64,000 nt of DNA from Boswellia sacra (lineage: Eukaryota > Streptophyta > Magnoliopsida > Sapindales > Burseraceae). The notes under the pieces were generated by a model. It had not been told where the DNA came from. It did not search any database and saw only the letters and a program-made list of their open reading frames with translations. Both the position numbers and the translations under genes were made by a program. Shown here piece after piece: positions 46,055 to 57,465 of this stretch. The stretch lies in the NCBI GenBank assembly GCA_013180625.2, contig SNVD02014965.1:186001-250000 (forward strand), read 5' to 3'. Position 1 is the first letter of the stretch. Every line of letters begins with the position of its first letter.

Positions 46055-46698
46055 GAGTAATTAACGTTGTCACCCTCAACATTTGAACGAAGTAACACTC
46101 TCTTCCTAACCTTTGGTGAAGTAACATACAGGTCCATAATTTTCAAATACCGTTAATCTATCCGTAAACATATTGCGAGATGATAATTTTACCCTTAATT
46201 ATATTATAAGATTTTTTATTTATTTCTCTTTATAAAGGATATAAATTTAAAAACACCAACATGACTCAAAAAATTCATATTTTTTAAAATTTTATAGAAA
46301 ATGGTTTGTATAAATAGTTTATAAAAATGGATTTTTTAAAAAATAAAAATTAAAAAGAAAATGGTTTGTAGATAAATAAAAATGGTAGTCTAACTGGTTT
46401 CCTTTCTAATTTTTATTTTTTAAGATTTATATTTTTTAAAAATTAAAATTAATAAAATGTTTTGTAAATAAACCATTTAAAAAAATAGTTTGTAAATAAA
46501 AATTGATGTTTTAAAATTTTTCTCTATTATAAAGAGAAATAAATAAATAAATCTTATAATATAAATAAGGGTAAAATTGTCTTCCCTCAATATGTTTCTC
46601 AATATATTTAACGGATAGATTAATGGTATTTGGAAATTAGAGTTGGGGGGAGAGTTTTACTTCGCCAGAACGTTGGGGGTGACAATGTTAATTACTCT
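46055..46698. mobile_element. Mutator-like MITE with about 190-bp TIRs
   Basis: Left and right ends are inverse copies over almost 200 bp each, so the 644-bp element is mostly TIR. The ends are GAGTAATTAACGTTGTCACCC and, reversed, AGAGTAATTAACATTGTCACC. Near-identical 9-bp duplications ATTGTCATA and ATTGTTATA lie at 46046-46054 and 46699-46707. Confidence 0.82.
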
Positions 46699-46707
46699 AT
46701 TGTTATA

Positions 46708-48331
46708 TAAGTTTTTTGGAAGTTGTGCCATCAAATATAAAATCAATAAAATATGCATAGTATTTTATACCGTTTGCGAGATGATTAAGAAATAATTAAA
46801 AAAAAAATAATACTACACTTATAATTTATTTATAAACCAACTCTTTTTATAACTTAAGTCAACAAAAATTCACCGAAAGAGGGAAAAAAACAAAAAAGAA
46901 TAAAGGTAATTATATCTCTAATAAACATTTACAAACTCATATTGTAGTAAAAGTTGATTATAAATAAGTTGTAGGTATAATGTAGTTTAAAGAATAAAGC
47001 TTGACTCTTGAGGAACCATTTGGTATGAAGGTTTGCTTTCATTGGAGTGGGATTCAACTTATTGAGAAATTGATTATGAGAATTTGATGTCTGAGAAACC
47101 AATATTACTATGTTTGATTGTCCATGAGAATTTTGTTCTTGATTACTGTAGGAATCAAGTTATTGTGTTTGGTTACACACAAAATATGTTGATTTTATTT
47201 AATATGTTAGTAAACTTTATAATAAAAAATTTTTCAATATATCAAAAATACTTATTTTATTTTTCATCTTCTAGTATGAAATAAAAAAAATTAACATGAA
47301 GTTTTGAAGATTTTTCTAGTGTGCTAATTTTGAAGATTTTGAAATATATTATATATAGCCATAAAAAAGTATCGTTATAAATTCTATATTATAAAAAATG
47401 AAAATAAAATTTTTTTCCTCTTTTTCTTGCCAAAGAAACATTTTCCTCTCCCTCCTGTCACTCTTTCTCCACGTTTTTTTTTTCCCCTCTCTTCTTCTCA
47501 AATGCAATGAGGTTGGATAAAAGTTGCCCTTTCTTCAACAAACAACTAGTGCCTTCATAATCGACTTGCCACTAGTGCATGAGAATATAAATATCTTTGG
47601 CGATGTGTGATAGAATTATTGCTAATTGCTTAGAAATAAGTATTAGAGAATAATAGTACTGGACTTACAACCTAAATACAACATAAATTATATAACATTA
47701 TAGCAAAAATTCCTTAATGAGGAAAAAAAACAAATGAGAAAAGTTACATCTCCAATAAAATTTTGTTATGTAGACTATCACATTAGGTTATAGATTTTAG
47801 GTTACATATATGTTGTAAGTCTAACATTATTGTTAGAGAATATTTAATCAGGTTAAGTCCATTTCTACAAGTTTAAACTTTTAAAAAAATGACAAACATA
47901 ACATAAAATCAAAGTCATTATGACCAAATAGTCACTGGACCAAATCCCTCCGTGTAAACTTTAGAAAAATGGTAAACTTTACAATAAATACATTAGAGAA
48001 GCATAACATAAAAAGCTGGATTGAAAAAAAAAACTCGCAAAAAGGAGGGAAACTAGAAAATTAGTAAAAGCAGAAAAGAGTAAAAAAGAAAAGGAGGAGA
48101 GAACCTAGAAAATTAAATACATATATAAATGTCTAAGAATTTTCTAGAGCATTCAGCTTACACTTCTTTTCCAGTTATCATAAGGGCATCATTCACCGAA
48201 AGACGTTATCTTTGCACTATCTAGTTTACTCATGCATAAATAACTCTTTGTTGCTTCATTTAAAACACTATACGAGGCGTCAAAGATGACTAATCTATGA
48301 GAAATACCAACATATTTGAGCGGAAGTGGCT
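46708..48331. other. Intergenic, 3' side of gene F
   Basis: AT-rich. The last few hundred bases match the 3' flanks of C and D. The short frame at 47084-47284 is unremarkable. Confidence 0.5.
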
Positions 48332-49471
48332 TTATTCAATTTGATACACGCCTAATACATGCCACGGAATGTCATAAAAATCCAACAAACTCTCATCTCC
48401 CTTGATTCTGACTAGACTTTCCTTATAGTAATGAACAGAGATTGCAAGACAACCCGCATCAAAAACGAAGCGTCCTAGATTCCTCACTTCATGGGAACTA
48501 AGATCGTATAATAGTAGCTCCCCAGAATCAGACTCTAAAAAGAATCCACTATTCTTCCAAAATCCAACTGGAAACATGATTCCTAGAATAGGTCCAACAG
48601 TTAATTGTTTGATCCAAATTTTTTCTTTCATCGTCCACATGGTAAAATTACCAGTATCCCAAATAAAACCTAATAAGGCGAGTAAGTCATTGTATAATCC
48701 AAGAATTTCGCCTGAGTATGTGGGAATACATGGCATCTCTATCTCTTGGAATATCTCATTACTCATATCAAATGAAAGGGTAATCTTAGTGTATAAATCT
48801 TCTGAATACGCCAACCAATAAAAAATTCCATTCATGTATATGCCTCTACAATTACTCTCTGGATGATAAGAACTCCTTTTGTTTAAAATTTTCCATGTAT
48901 TAGTACTTAAAGTATACACCGCAAAATGTGAAACTTCAGTTAAGAAGTCGTTCTTCTCACTAAAAGAGCGCATAAAAACTAACTTATATTCATTATTTGA
49001 ACAATCTAATCCAAATCCAACATTAAAATAATAAATTCTCTTTCGATGTGAAATCTCAAGACCACATTTTGGAAGATTTCTATATTCTCTTGTAGCTAGG
49101 TTCCATAGAGTTACTCGTTTACTAGTGCATAAACAAAATATGCCATCATAAGGACCAAAAATTTCACCACCCTTGGGTTTACAGAGTTCTTCATATGATA
49201 AATTTTCTAGTGTTTTATCATGAAACAAACTCAAAGAACGGTTTCGACCACAGTAAGTAATAATATCATAACAAACAATGACATGTGGACTGTCATCACT
49301 GTAGTTTTTTTTGTGCTTGCGAATAAAATTAGGGTTCTTAACTAAATAATACCATAGTCTACAAACGCACCTTAAACGCATCAATGATTTCACAGGCAGC
49401 ATTGATAAAATATCTATCAGCACATCTTCAGGCATATGGATGGATCCACATATATCTTTTGGATGAGACGA
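48332..49471 (-). CDS. F-box protein F, SLF/SFB-like (main exon)
   Basis: The exon supplies 379 codons, 380 aa with the inferred start codon from exon 1 at 51312-51310. It begins SSHPKDICGSIHMPEDVL. The F-box (about 14-57) contains LSMLPVKSLMRLRCVCRLW. F-box-associated blocks are GPYDGIFCLCTSKRVTLWN, REYRNLPKCGLEISHRKR and FGLDCSNNEYKLVFMRS, then WTMKEKIWIKQLTVGPILG. The end DIPWHVLGVYQIE matches C and D. It is very close to D, so the two are recent duplicates. If exon 1 were unused, translation could begin at the M of HMPEDV, 12 codons in. Likely an SCF adaptor. No frame damage. Confidence 0.87.
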   Translation of the reverse strand, partial: SSHPKDICGSIHMPEDVLIDILSMLPVKSLMRLRCVCRLWYYLVKNPNFIRKHKKNYSDDSPHVIVCYDIITYCGRNRSLSLFHDKTLENLSYEELCKPKGGEIFGPYDGIFCLCTSKRVTLWNLATREYRNLPKCGLEISHRKRIYYFNVGFGLDCSNNEYKLVFMRSFSEKNDFLTEVSHFAVYTLSTNTWKILNKRSSYHPESNCRGIYMNGIFYWLAYSEDLYTKITLSFDMSNEIFQEIEMPCIPTYSGEILGLYNDLLALLGFIWDTGNFTMWTMKEKIWIKQLTVGPILGIMFPVGFWKNSGFFLESDSGELLLYDLSSHEVRNLGRFVFDAGCLAISVHYYKESLVRIKGDESLLDFYDIPWHVLGVYQIE

Positions 49472-51309
49472 CTTCAAAGAAGAAATAAATCAAACAATGT
49501 AAGTATAAAATCTTTGAAACCGATTTATAATATTCTTCACAAATATTTATTAATTCATATTCGCAACTTAATTTCTCTTTAATTTAATGCAACGATAGAC
49601 CATGATAATTGAGTTAAATGATACATGGAAACCATCAACAAGTATGGGAAAATAAATTGACACTCCAACAAATTATTGATAGTAACACTGCCATCCCTGC
49701 TATTGGATAGTGACATGACACCCTAATTTTTAACAAATATTAGTGATATAGTTTATTATATTTGCGAAGCACCTGCATTTGAACATTCAGTTGCTAGTAA
49801 CACTGCCATCCCCCTTATTGTACAGTGACATGACATCCTAATTTTTAACATATATAGTTATATACTTGATTATATTTGCGAAGCACCTACATTTGAACAT
49901 TCAGTTGCTTTCATAATCAATTTGCTTATTAATGGCTGATAATATAAATATATTTGGTGATGTGTGACGGCAGTCAATTTGCTTAGAAATTTTTACTAAA
50001 AATTGAAATAAAATAATTACATAAATTGAACGGAAAGATACATCATAATAATTATAATTTATACAAACATATAATATTGGATTGACAAAATAATAACTCC
50101 TAAAAATTAGAGATCCTAGAAACTAAAACGCAGAAAAGAGGACTAAAGAGAAGTGCCAGTTAGAGACATGCAGAAATTTAGGAACAATCCAATAATTTTC
50201 TTCAGCTTTTAGCTTACACTTCTTTTTCACTGTAAGTGCATCATTGGCGGGCCACCGCAAGGCCTTAAATGTATAACTAATTGTTGCTTCATCTCAATCT
50301 ACCAGAAAGACTAACTTCTCTGACTTTGACCAGGAGATTTGGATTTATTCAATTCGATACACGCCTAATAAATTTGCCATGGAAAGTCATCAAAATCGAA
50401 GAAAATGTCATCTGATAAACTTAGAAATAGAGACAAACATTCTTAGAAATTTTTACGTTGACTGTCATTAATTATGATGTCCATATCTCAATAGAATAGT
50501 ACGTATTCAGCCACATCAAGTTTCCGATGTCCTGAAAATTTTAACAGCTTCTCCACCAAAATCATGATAACAAACTGACTTTCATCTGCATCTAAATTGT
50601 GATATCTTCTTCCATCTTCCCACCGTGCAGGAACAAGCCCTCCAACGTATGTCAGAGCATTTATATGTAACACATTTAATATGTCGAATTATGTACTACT
50701 ATATTTTTTCCCTCTTCCCTTTACAAATACAGCAGCTTATTCCCTTACTAAAAGTTGTTACTAAATTCATTAAAAAGCAATGAGAAGAAGATAAATCCTA
50801 GTGTCTACCATCTTCTTGATGATAAATTCTGAAGTGAGCTACTTTGTTTATGACTATATATGCTTCGATGCGTGCTACAGAGATTCAATCTTGCAAGCAT
50901 ATCAAGACAAAATACAAGTCAAACAAAAGCTAAAATATGTAAGAATATCATATTTGATTATTCTTATTAATTATAAGACAAATTTATCGAGATCTTTTAA
51001 CAAATCATATATTACGTGGGCACCCTCTAAGATGCTTGCTGTGATTATTTTAAAAGCACTGAAAAAATAAATGTTATAGTAAATCACTAGTATGAGTTCC
51101 AATATGTCGGCAAGATTGAAGACGCAAAATAGATTTGTATCCGTGAACAAAGGACACACTTCTCTTTACAATATGCACTTGTGTAGACTAGTAGCTCTGA
51201 TGATGTGAATTCTCTTTTTGAAAAAAAAAATAGAAATAAAAAGTTACAAATTGTATTGGTCAATAATGAGGAAAAAAAAAAAAGGTAAGAGAAGGAGAAA
51301 GAATCATAC
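49472..51309 (-). other. Inferred first intron of gene F
   Basis: It starts (minus) GTATGATTC and ends TTCTTTGAAG. It includes the 115-bp tandem duplication at 49681-49909. The frames at 50488-50673 and 50971-51159 are in this intron and have relatives in noncoding DNA at 34.2-34.4 kb, so they are not genes. Confidence 0.5.
49681..49909. repeat. Tandem duplication, 115-bp unit
   Basis: AGTAACACTGCCATCCC starts copies at 49681 and 49796; both end ACATTTGAACATTCAGTTGCT or nearly so. The equivalent intervals in C and D contain a single copy. Confidence 0.85.
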
Positions 51310-51515
51310 CATATCTTGCTTGTGATGTAATAGATAGCTGCAATGATTCTAAGATTTAAGCAGGATCAAGGTCCACTCTAATGACGATTATTATTGTCTA
51401 GAAAGTAGTTCTGATAGCTAGAGAAATTAGAATGAATGAAAGAACAATTATGGATCACTCGTGGTTTTGTAACCATACTAAACTGACTGCAAGAAATGCG
51501 GTGAGTTTGTGGTTA
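51310..51515 (-). promoter_or_regulatory. Conserved 5' block and one-codon exon 1 of gene F
   Basis: On minus: ATCACAAGCAAGATATG with the ATG at 51312-51310, then GTATGATTC. The upstream ACAAAACCACGAGTGATCC segment matches the other copies. Confidence 0.6.
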
Positions 51516-52163
51516 CGAACTGACCTTTGAAAGTAATTGCCTCTCTCAGGTAAATAACTAAGGAAAATTTTATGATGCTATAAAAAAAAAAAAAAAAATC
51601 CTAACATTGGCAAAGGGAACTTTAATTATCCTTAGATTAAAAGGCAAAATATTCACCTTTGATTTTGTATAAATATTAGATAACTCATTATGTGGTTGAA
51701 TTTTACATATATTTAACGGGTAAATCAATTAAATTTATGTGAAAATTTTAAATTTATATATATATATATATATATATTTTTAAGTTCATTTGTAATATAT
51801 TTAGGTATATCATTCTTATAATTACTTAAATATTTGATTAATTGCTTCATCTACAAATTTTGGTTTTTTTAAATAATATTAATCATTAAAATACTATATG
51901 ATATGAGCCAAGTCCATATTTTATAGTCCTTTACATGGACATTGAATTAGATACACCATTATTCAAAACATAAATTAAATTCATTATAAGATATTTAATA
52001 AACTTATTACAATCTATATTTATATTATGTTTATAACTTGTATATAACTGCTATAATTATTACATTGTATTTTGAAAAATCATATTGATATATGACTTAT
52101 TTAGATTATATTTATGTATTAATTCCACATTAAATTTACAATTTCAAGTCATAATTTATTAGT
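51516..52163. other. Upstream region of gene F
   Basis: AT-rich DNA related to the divergent promoter intervals of C/G and D/E up to the point where the solo LTR is inserted. A TA run sits near 51758-51776. The expected plus-strand partner gene is absent beyond the insertions. Confidence 0.5.
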
Positions 52164-52168
52164 ATAAC

Positions 52169-52971
52169 TGTGGGATTTGAAATTGTATAGATTCTTACGC
52201 ACAATATAACAAAAATAGTTAAATCAGACTGGATGAAAATTTTACGTAGTTTAATTATAAATAACCTACATTTATGTGATTCAATAACTTATTCCTTATT
52301 AGACACCACTACTCTTGTGGCCTAGTCTATGTAAACTTATTTTATCTTTTGAGAGCACAACACTAATAATTCAACTCTCACACGAACGCTACACTTAAAA
52401 ACTCAACATTATATGTTGAATCACACTCGACTAAACTCTTAGTAAAGACTCATGTGATTACCTAAATACATTAAACACCACACAATCTAACACAACAGAA
52501 AAGCTCAAAGCTTAAACATAAACAACTGCTAAAACACAAGAACACCCTCTCTCTTCAATGAAGTAACTAGCAACATTCACAACATGCGTTCCAATCTATA
52601 TATATGAGAAGCTATAAATACTTGTAATGTTCCCGTTCACTTTCATTGCAAGAATAGGATTCCTTTTGGGAAATAATATTATTAGTTAGGAGAAAATGAA
52701 TAGGAAAGTATAACAATTCTCATAAATGTTGAAGTCTATTTCCTAGTTGCCTAAAATTGTCCTGACTAATTTCAAGCGATAAACGGCTTAAACAATGTTC
52801 TCATAACTAAACAAGAACTATCCTAACATGGGTAGTTGAGTTTTAGGCAACTTAATAAATTGGAAATCTTAATTGCATTAGGATTACTTTGATGATGTTA
52901 ATTAGTACTCAAATCTCATAGATGCGAAATCAATATTGGTCACATGTATATGAGCTCACGTGGACCTAACA
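52169..52971. mobile_element. Solo LTR of an LTR retrotransposon
   Basis: The 803-bp segment begins TGTGGGATTTG and ends CCTAACA (TG...CA). It is flanked by ATAAC (52164-52168) and ATAAT (52972-52976). The uninterrupted site TATAATGTTG(C/T)TCAA is seen at about 16528 and 40311. A TATA-like GCTATAAATAC is near 52610-52621. No internal retrotransposon sequence remains, so recombination between LTRs is the likely origin. Confidence 0.78.
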
Positions 52972-53289
52972 ATAATGTTGCTCAATTATTTATAGGAAAA
53001 ATATCACAAATTACCCTTATATTTTGGGGAGATATTTGACACCCCCAAGGTTTGGACTAGTAAAATCTCACCCCTATTGTTTGGGAAGTGACATTTAGCC
53101 CCCACGTTAACACTTCCATTAAAGGGCACTTAAGGTGTAAGGTTATTAAAGTCTTTTTGCTATTAAATGTTAAACAAAAAAATTCTATTGCACTTATCTC
53201 TTGAACCCATGACCTATGAACTAAAAATAACTTGTGAACCACCCAGACAATGTGATATTCAATAACATGTTGCAACAATTTTATTTAAT

Positions 53290-54060
53290 ATAACATCGAA
53301 TACAAATTATGAACTTAAATATATATTGATTATGATAAATAAATAATTTATAATTTAATAAATTGAGTTATAATTAAAAATATAAGTTAATGATGATAAA
53401 TAAATGTTATACAAATTATTAATTTAAAAGCTAATATTTTAAAAAATGATAAATACGTTATAATTTATAAATATATTTATTATAATTTTAAATTATTTAT
53501 TTATCATTTTAATAAATGATAAATATATTATAATTTATAAATATATTTATTATAATTTTAAATTATTTATTTATCATCATCAATATATTTTAAATTAACA
53601 AATTTTCTATTATTTATTTATTATCATGAACTTATATTTTTAATTATAAATCTATTTATTATAATTATAAATTATTTCTTTATCATCATCAATATATTTT
53701 AAATTAAAATATTTTAATTTAAAAGTTAAAATATATATTGATGATGATAAATAAATAACTTAAAATTATAATAAATATATTTATAAATTATAATATATTT
53801 ATCATTTATTAAAATTTTATCTTTTAAATCAATAATTTTTATAACATTTATTTATCATTATCAACTTATATTTTTAATTATAAATATATTTATTTTAATT
53901 TTAATTTATTTATTTATCATCATTAATAAATTTTAAATTAACAATTTTCTATTATTTATTTATTTTCATGAACTTATATTTTTAATTATAAATCTATTTA
54001 TTATAATTATAAATTATATATTTATCATTATCAACATATTTTCAACTTTTAAATTAACAA
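53290..54060. repeat. AT-rich direct and inverted repeats
   Basis: A roughly 70-bp unit (TTATAATTTATAAATATATT, then TTTAAATTATTTATTTATCAT) occurs in tandem near 53.45-53.58 kb, with degenerate copies to 54.05 kb and an inverted copy near 53.74-53.81 kb. The stretch has very high AT content and can form long hairpins. Confidence 0.7.
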
Positions 54061-54624
54061 TTTTACTACTATTTGATTTACATTGTTTATTCTTAATTTT
54101 AAAGTGATTAGCTCTATGATATTTTTTATATTTTTAATTGTAAATTTCATTATTTATATTTAATGTTATGTTAAATAAAATTTTTGCAAGTCAATATTAT
54201 TAAATGTCATATTACCAGGGTAGTTTACAAATTAGTTTTAGTCAAAAGATCACGGTTATTGAACATATAACATTGAAAAAAAAAAAAAGAACTTTAGTAC
54301 TCTTACACGGTTAAGTGTATTGTATTTCCCCCTATATTTTGCCTTAATTTCATCCAAAAACGCCTTCTACATTTTATAAGCGTCAATCCTATGTTTTGAG
54401 AAATTCACGATGGACTACTTTTTGGCTACTTAAACAGATGCCAAAAAGGTATATATGGAGGGTTATATTCGTCATTTTATGGTATGCAGTGTACGTTTTC
54501 ATCCTACACTATTTCGACTCTTGACTAGTTTTCATTTTTTATGAGCACCATGGATCCTAAAATCTATGGTGGCTCTGTTTTCTTCACAATCTTTTTCATT
54601 TTTTCTCTTTCTCTCTCCATAGCC

Positions 54625-54770
54625 ATGGCCATTCCCTCTACATTGCCCTAGAAGTTAGAACAGATATCCCAAATCAACTCTGATTCGGTTCTCGTCGCAC
54701 TTCTTGATTCCTATTACACGGAGTTGGCTGAGCTTGTTGAAAAAGCGCTTCTCTTATCGACAGGAAGCTG
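54625..54770 (+). pseudogene. Captured first-exon-like fragment in Pack-MULE
   Basis: From ATG at 54625 the sequence reads MAIPSTLP, then TAG at 54649-54651, then KLEQISQINSDSVLVALLDS and YYTELAELVEKALLL. The composition, the CT-rich leader before the ATG and the abrupt switch to noncoding DNA suggest a first exon captured from a host gene, since broken. I do not recognise the family with confidence. Confidence 0.45.
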
Positions 54771-55842
54771 TTGGCAAACACAATATCACGAGTCAATCAT
54801 GCCCTTGTTTCATAAATCCATCTTCCTTTGCCTCTTCCAGTTCTGTTTTTGCTTTAATTTCTATTTGATTCTTATACTTTCGTCTCCATATTTTTTTAAT
54901 TTATTTTTTCTATTAATAATTAAGGAATGAGGATGGAGCTGATGGATATTGTTGGCAAGTCAAAAGAGGACGCTTCGCTTCTTATTTTTTTTTTATTTTA
55001 ATTATTTTGGTTAATTTTGATTTATTTATAATAATTTTTAATGGCTGATGGTTGTGGTGTTAATTATATGATAACTAAATGTTATTTGTTTTAGAGAAGT
55101 TTATTTTTTTTTTTCCAATTGGCTTAGAAGAGAAGATAATTAATTAATGATTTTGGACAAGGAACGGAGTTTACATGTTTGGGAGAGCTTATCATACAAC
55201 TTATAGAGTTGTGATTGGCGTGTGAATAATGATCTGAAGCTATGGGGGCCTGCTGGATGGAGTTGCGTATTGTTAATTTGCTTAGCCCAGAAACGAAGCC
55301 TTGGAGCGCGAACTCGACCCCACATACAAACCCTCCTTACTCGCGCCTGGGAATCTCAAGTCCCTTCAGACTCTGTTAATGTTTCACATTCTGCCCAGAA
55401 GAATCGGATTTGGTGAGAGTCGAATATAGAGTGGAAAATTCGTTTTTGCCGTCGAGGCTGTTGAAGGTGTAAACGTGCTTGATCAGATCGAATTGGAGAG
55501 CACTGAGCACAGGTGACCTCGCTGTCTTGCAGCTTCTGGAGTACGTGGAGCACCACATATTTTATTGATTTTATTAAGGGTAAAAAAGTCATTTAAACAC
55601 TAAACGATATTCATTTATGCGCCTGTTTTTTTAAATTAGGTTTAAGAGCATTTTTGGTTGTTGCAGATATTTTAGACAGAAAAATGATGCCAGTTAGCTA
55701 ACAGCTAACCTAATCAAAGGGTTATCTATGATGAATTTCTCAAAATATAGGGTTAGAGCTTATACAAAAGAGCAAAAATGATTTTTAGATAAAATTAAGG
55801 TAAAACGTAACGGTAGTTTATGATATTTTTCCATTATTTATA

Positions 55843-56264
55843 TTATGTTTACAATTTCTACATTACCTTTATAATTTTATGTTTCATATAAATATTATAT
55901 TGAATTATATGATATTGATTATATTTACACATTATATATTTACTATCATCAGTCTCTCCCTTTATTGTTTTTAAAATGTGATTTTCTTTAACCTTTTCAC
56001 AAATTAAAAATCTCTCTCTTTATACACTCGCTTCTAAGAGTGGCAATTGGTTAGAACATGGTTATCACTCATATATATAAAATGTATTTTTGTTCACAAA
56101 TTTTCAGCCTTTGATCTCACTAAATCTAATGGTTGAGATTAAAAGTTAAAAAAATTGTATTGAATACTGTCAACTCATTAATCATCTCAATAACTGAAAT
56201 CTGTAAATAAACAATTAGAAATTTCTATCTAATTTTATATTAAAAATATGTCAAAAGATCACTC

Positions 56265-56313
<49 letters not shown>

Positions 56314-56390
56314 GAAATATGCTGGTCTTTCTTCTGGTTTTAGACCATCAATATTCCAAAAAGTTTAAAATACAATGAAGCTTAGAATAC
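55843..56390. other. AT-rich DNA with TA microsatellite
   Basis: Noncoding. A TA run of about 22 units lies at 56267-56311. The pararetroviral sequence begins somewhere after it. Confidence 0.55.
56267..56311. repeat. TA microsatellite
   Basis: An uninterrupted TA run just before the pararetroviral integrant. Confidence 0.9.
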
Positions 56391-56392
56391 AA

Positions 56393-56520
56393 GCTCTGAT
56401 ACCATTTACTAGAGAAAGGGTTTACACAAAGGATAGACTCACGAGAGACTCAGCTAGTATTCCGTGTCCTTAATACAAAGCCATCGTATCCTTTATATAG
56501 GCAAAGTCAGGATACTATGC
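56393..56520 (-). promoter_or_regulatory. Pararetroviral promoter and tRNA-Met primer-binding site
   Basis: On minus, TGGTATCAGAGC at 56404-56393 is complementary to the 3' end of initiator tRNA-Met, the primer used by Caulimoviridae and many LTR elements. About 90 bases upstream, CTATATAAAGG (56500-56490) is a strong TATA box. The order coding end, promoter, primer site is that of a plant pararetrovirus genome end. Confidence 0.65.
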
Positions 56521-56777
56521 TAGGATGCTTCCTTATCCCTAAGAAATCTCCTTTACACATTATTACATACTTTATATCACATCACACTACTTTACAACTC
56601 ACACCTTATCACTAACATCATTACACTGGACACCTCACTATATGACTCACACATAAAGACAACATTACATCATTACACTAGCATAACTCATCTCATGCTT
56701 TATTGCTTTATGTCACAACATGTCGCATCATGTCTATTCACCATTGCTTCCGCTGATGGGTCCACTCTGCTTCCGCT

Positions 56778-57425
56778 TCAGTCTTCATCTGTGTCGAAGA
56801 AGAAATCATCCTGCCATGGAACCTGATTGATTGGTGGAACTTGCGGATCAACTGGTTCATTAGGCATTTGCGGCTGAGGCCAATCTTCCCATTGTTCTTC
56901 AAGATCTTCCCATGGTGGTGAAGGATTTTGAATTTCATTAGCTCTTCCTTGCTTGCGAAGCCATTCATGATAATCATGCCGATATTCCTGAATAGAATCA
57001 TCATCTGAACTATCATTTACGAGCTGCAGACTTTTTATCCTCTCTTTGTAAAAGAGATCTGGTGAGTTGAGGACATTGTCTGAAACAGGACTGTGAGTAC
57101 AGTATAGTAACGGCATTTGATAGACTTCTGCTAATCTTTTTCTAGCATGCAGACATCCTTCCCAACACGTCTGGATATCATCACTCACATGATCATGGAT
57201 AATTGGCTCAATAAATGGCTTTCTTGTTCTTCCCCATATGTCTCTTAGCTGAAAAATTACAATCATCTTGTGGACAATTTGAAATCCACCTTTGAGCGTA
57301 AGCATCAAGAGATCTTCAAATATTGGAGAGAATATTCGATCAAACCATCGATTTGGACTGTACCTTCGGCTTCTGTGAATTAGTACAGGATCAAATACCA
57401 TCGCTATTGGATATAGGTTGAACAA
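56778..57425 (-). pseudogene. Endogenous pararetrovirus: probable polyprotein C-terminal part
   Basis: A 215-codon frame on minus ends in an acidic tail (DTDED) and is followed downstream by the promoter and primer-binding site at 56.4-56.5 kb. That order is expected for the 3' end of a Caulimoviridae polyprotein. No reverse transcriptase or RNase H catalytic motif is present, so only the tail remains. The neighbouring viral frame at 57466 runs the opposite way, 40 bases away, which shows a rearranged integrant. The family assignment depends on the context more than on motifs. Confidence 0.55.
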
Positions 57426-57465
57426 TAACCAATAGGAATAGTAACCTAGAGAAGAAGCTTGAGGT

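Larger units (their letters stand above)
52995..55832. mobile_element. Pack-MULE-like element with nested insertion
   Basis: The ends are GGAAAAATATCACAAATTACC and, reversed, GGAAAAATATCATAAACTACC. Exact 10-bp duplications ATTATTTATA flank it (52985-52994 and 55833-55842). The right TIR continues inward with homology not to 53.0-53.15 kb but to 54.31-54.44 kb (CCTTAATTTCATC, GTTTTGAGAAATTCA), so about 1.3 kb of AT-rich DNA seems to have been inserted within the left TIR. The interior 54.5-55.6 kb has host-like sequence. Confidence 0.78.
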
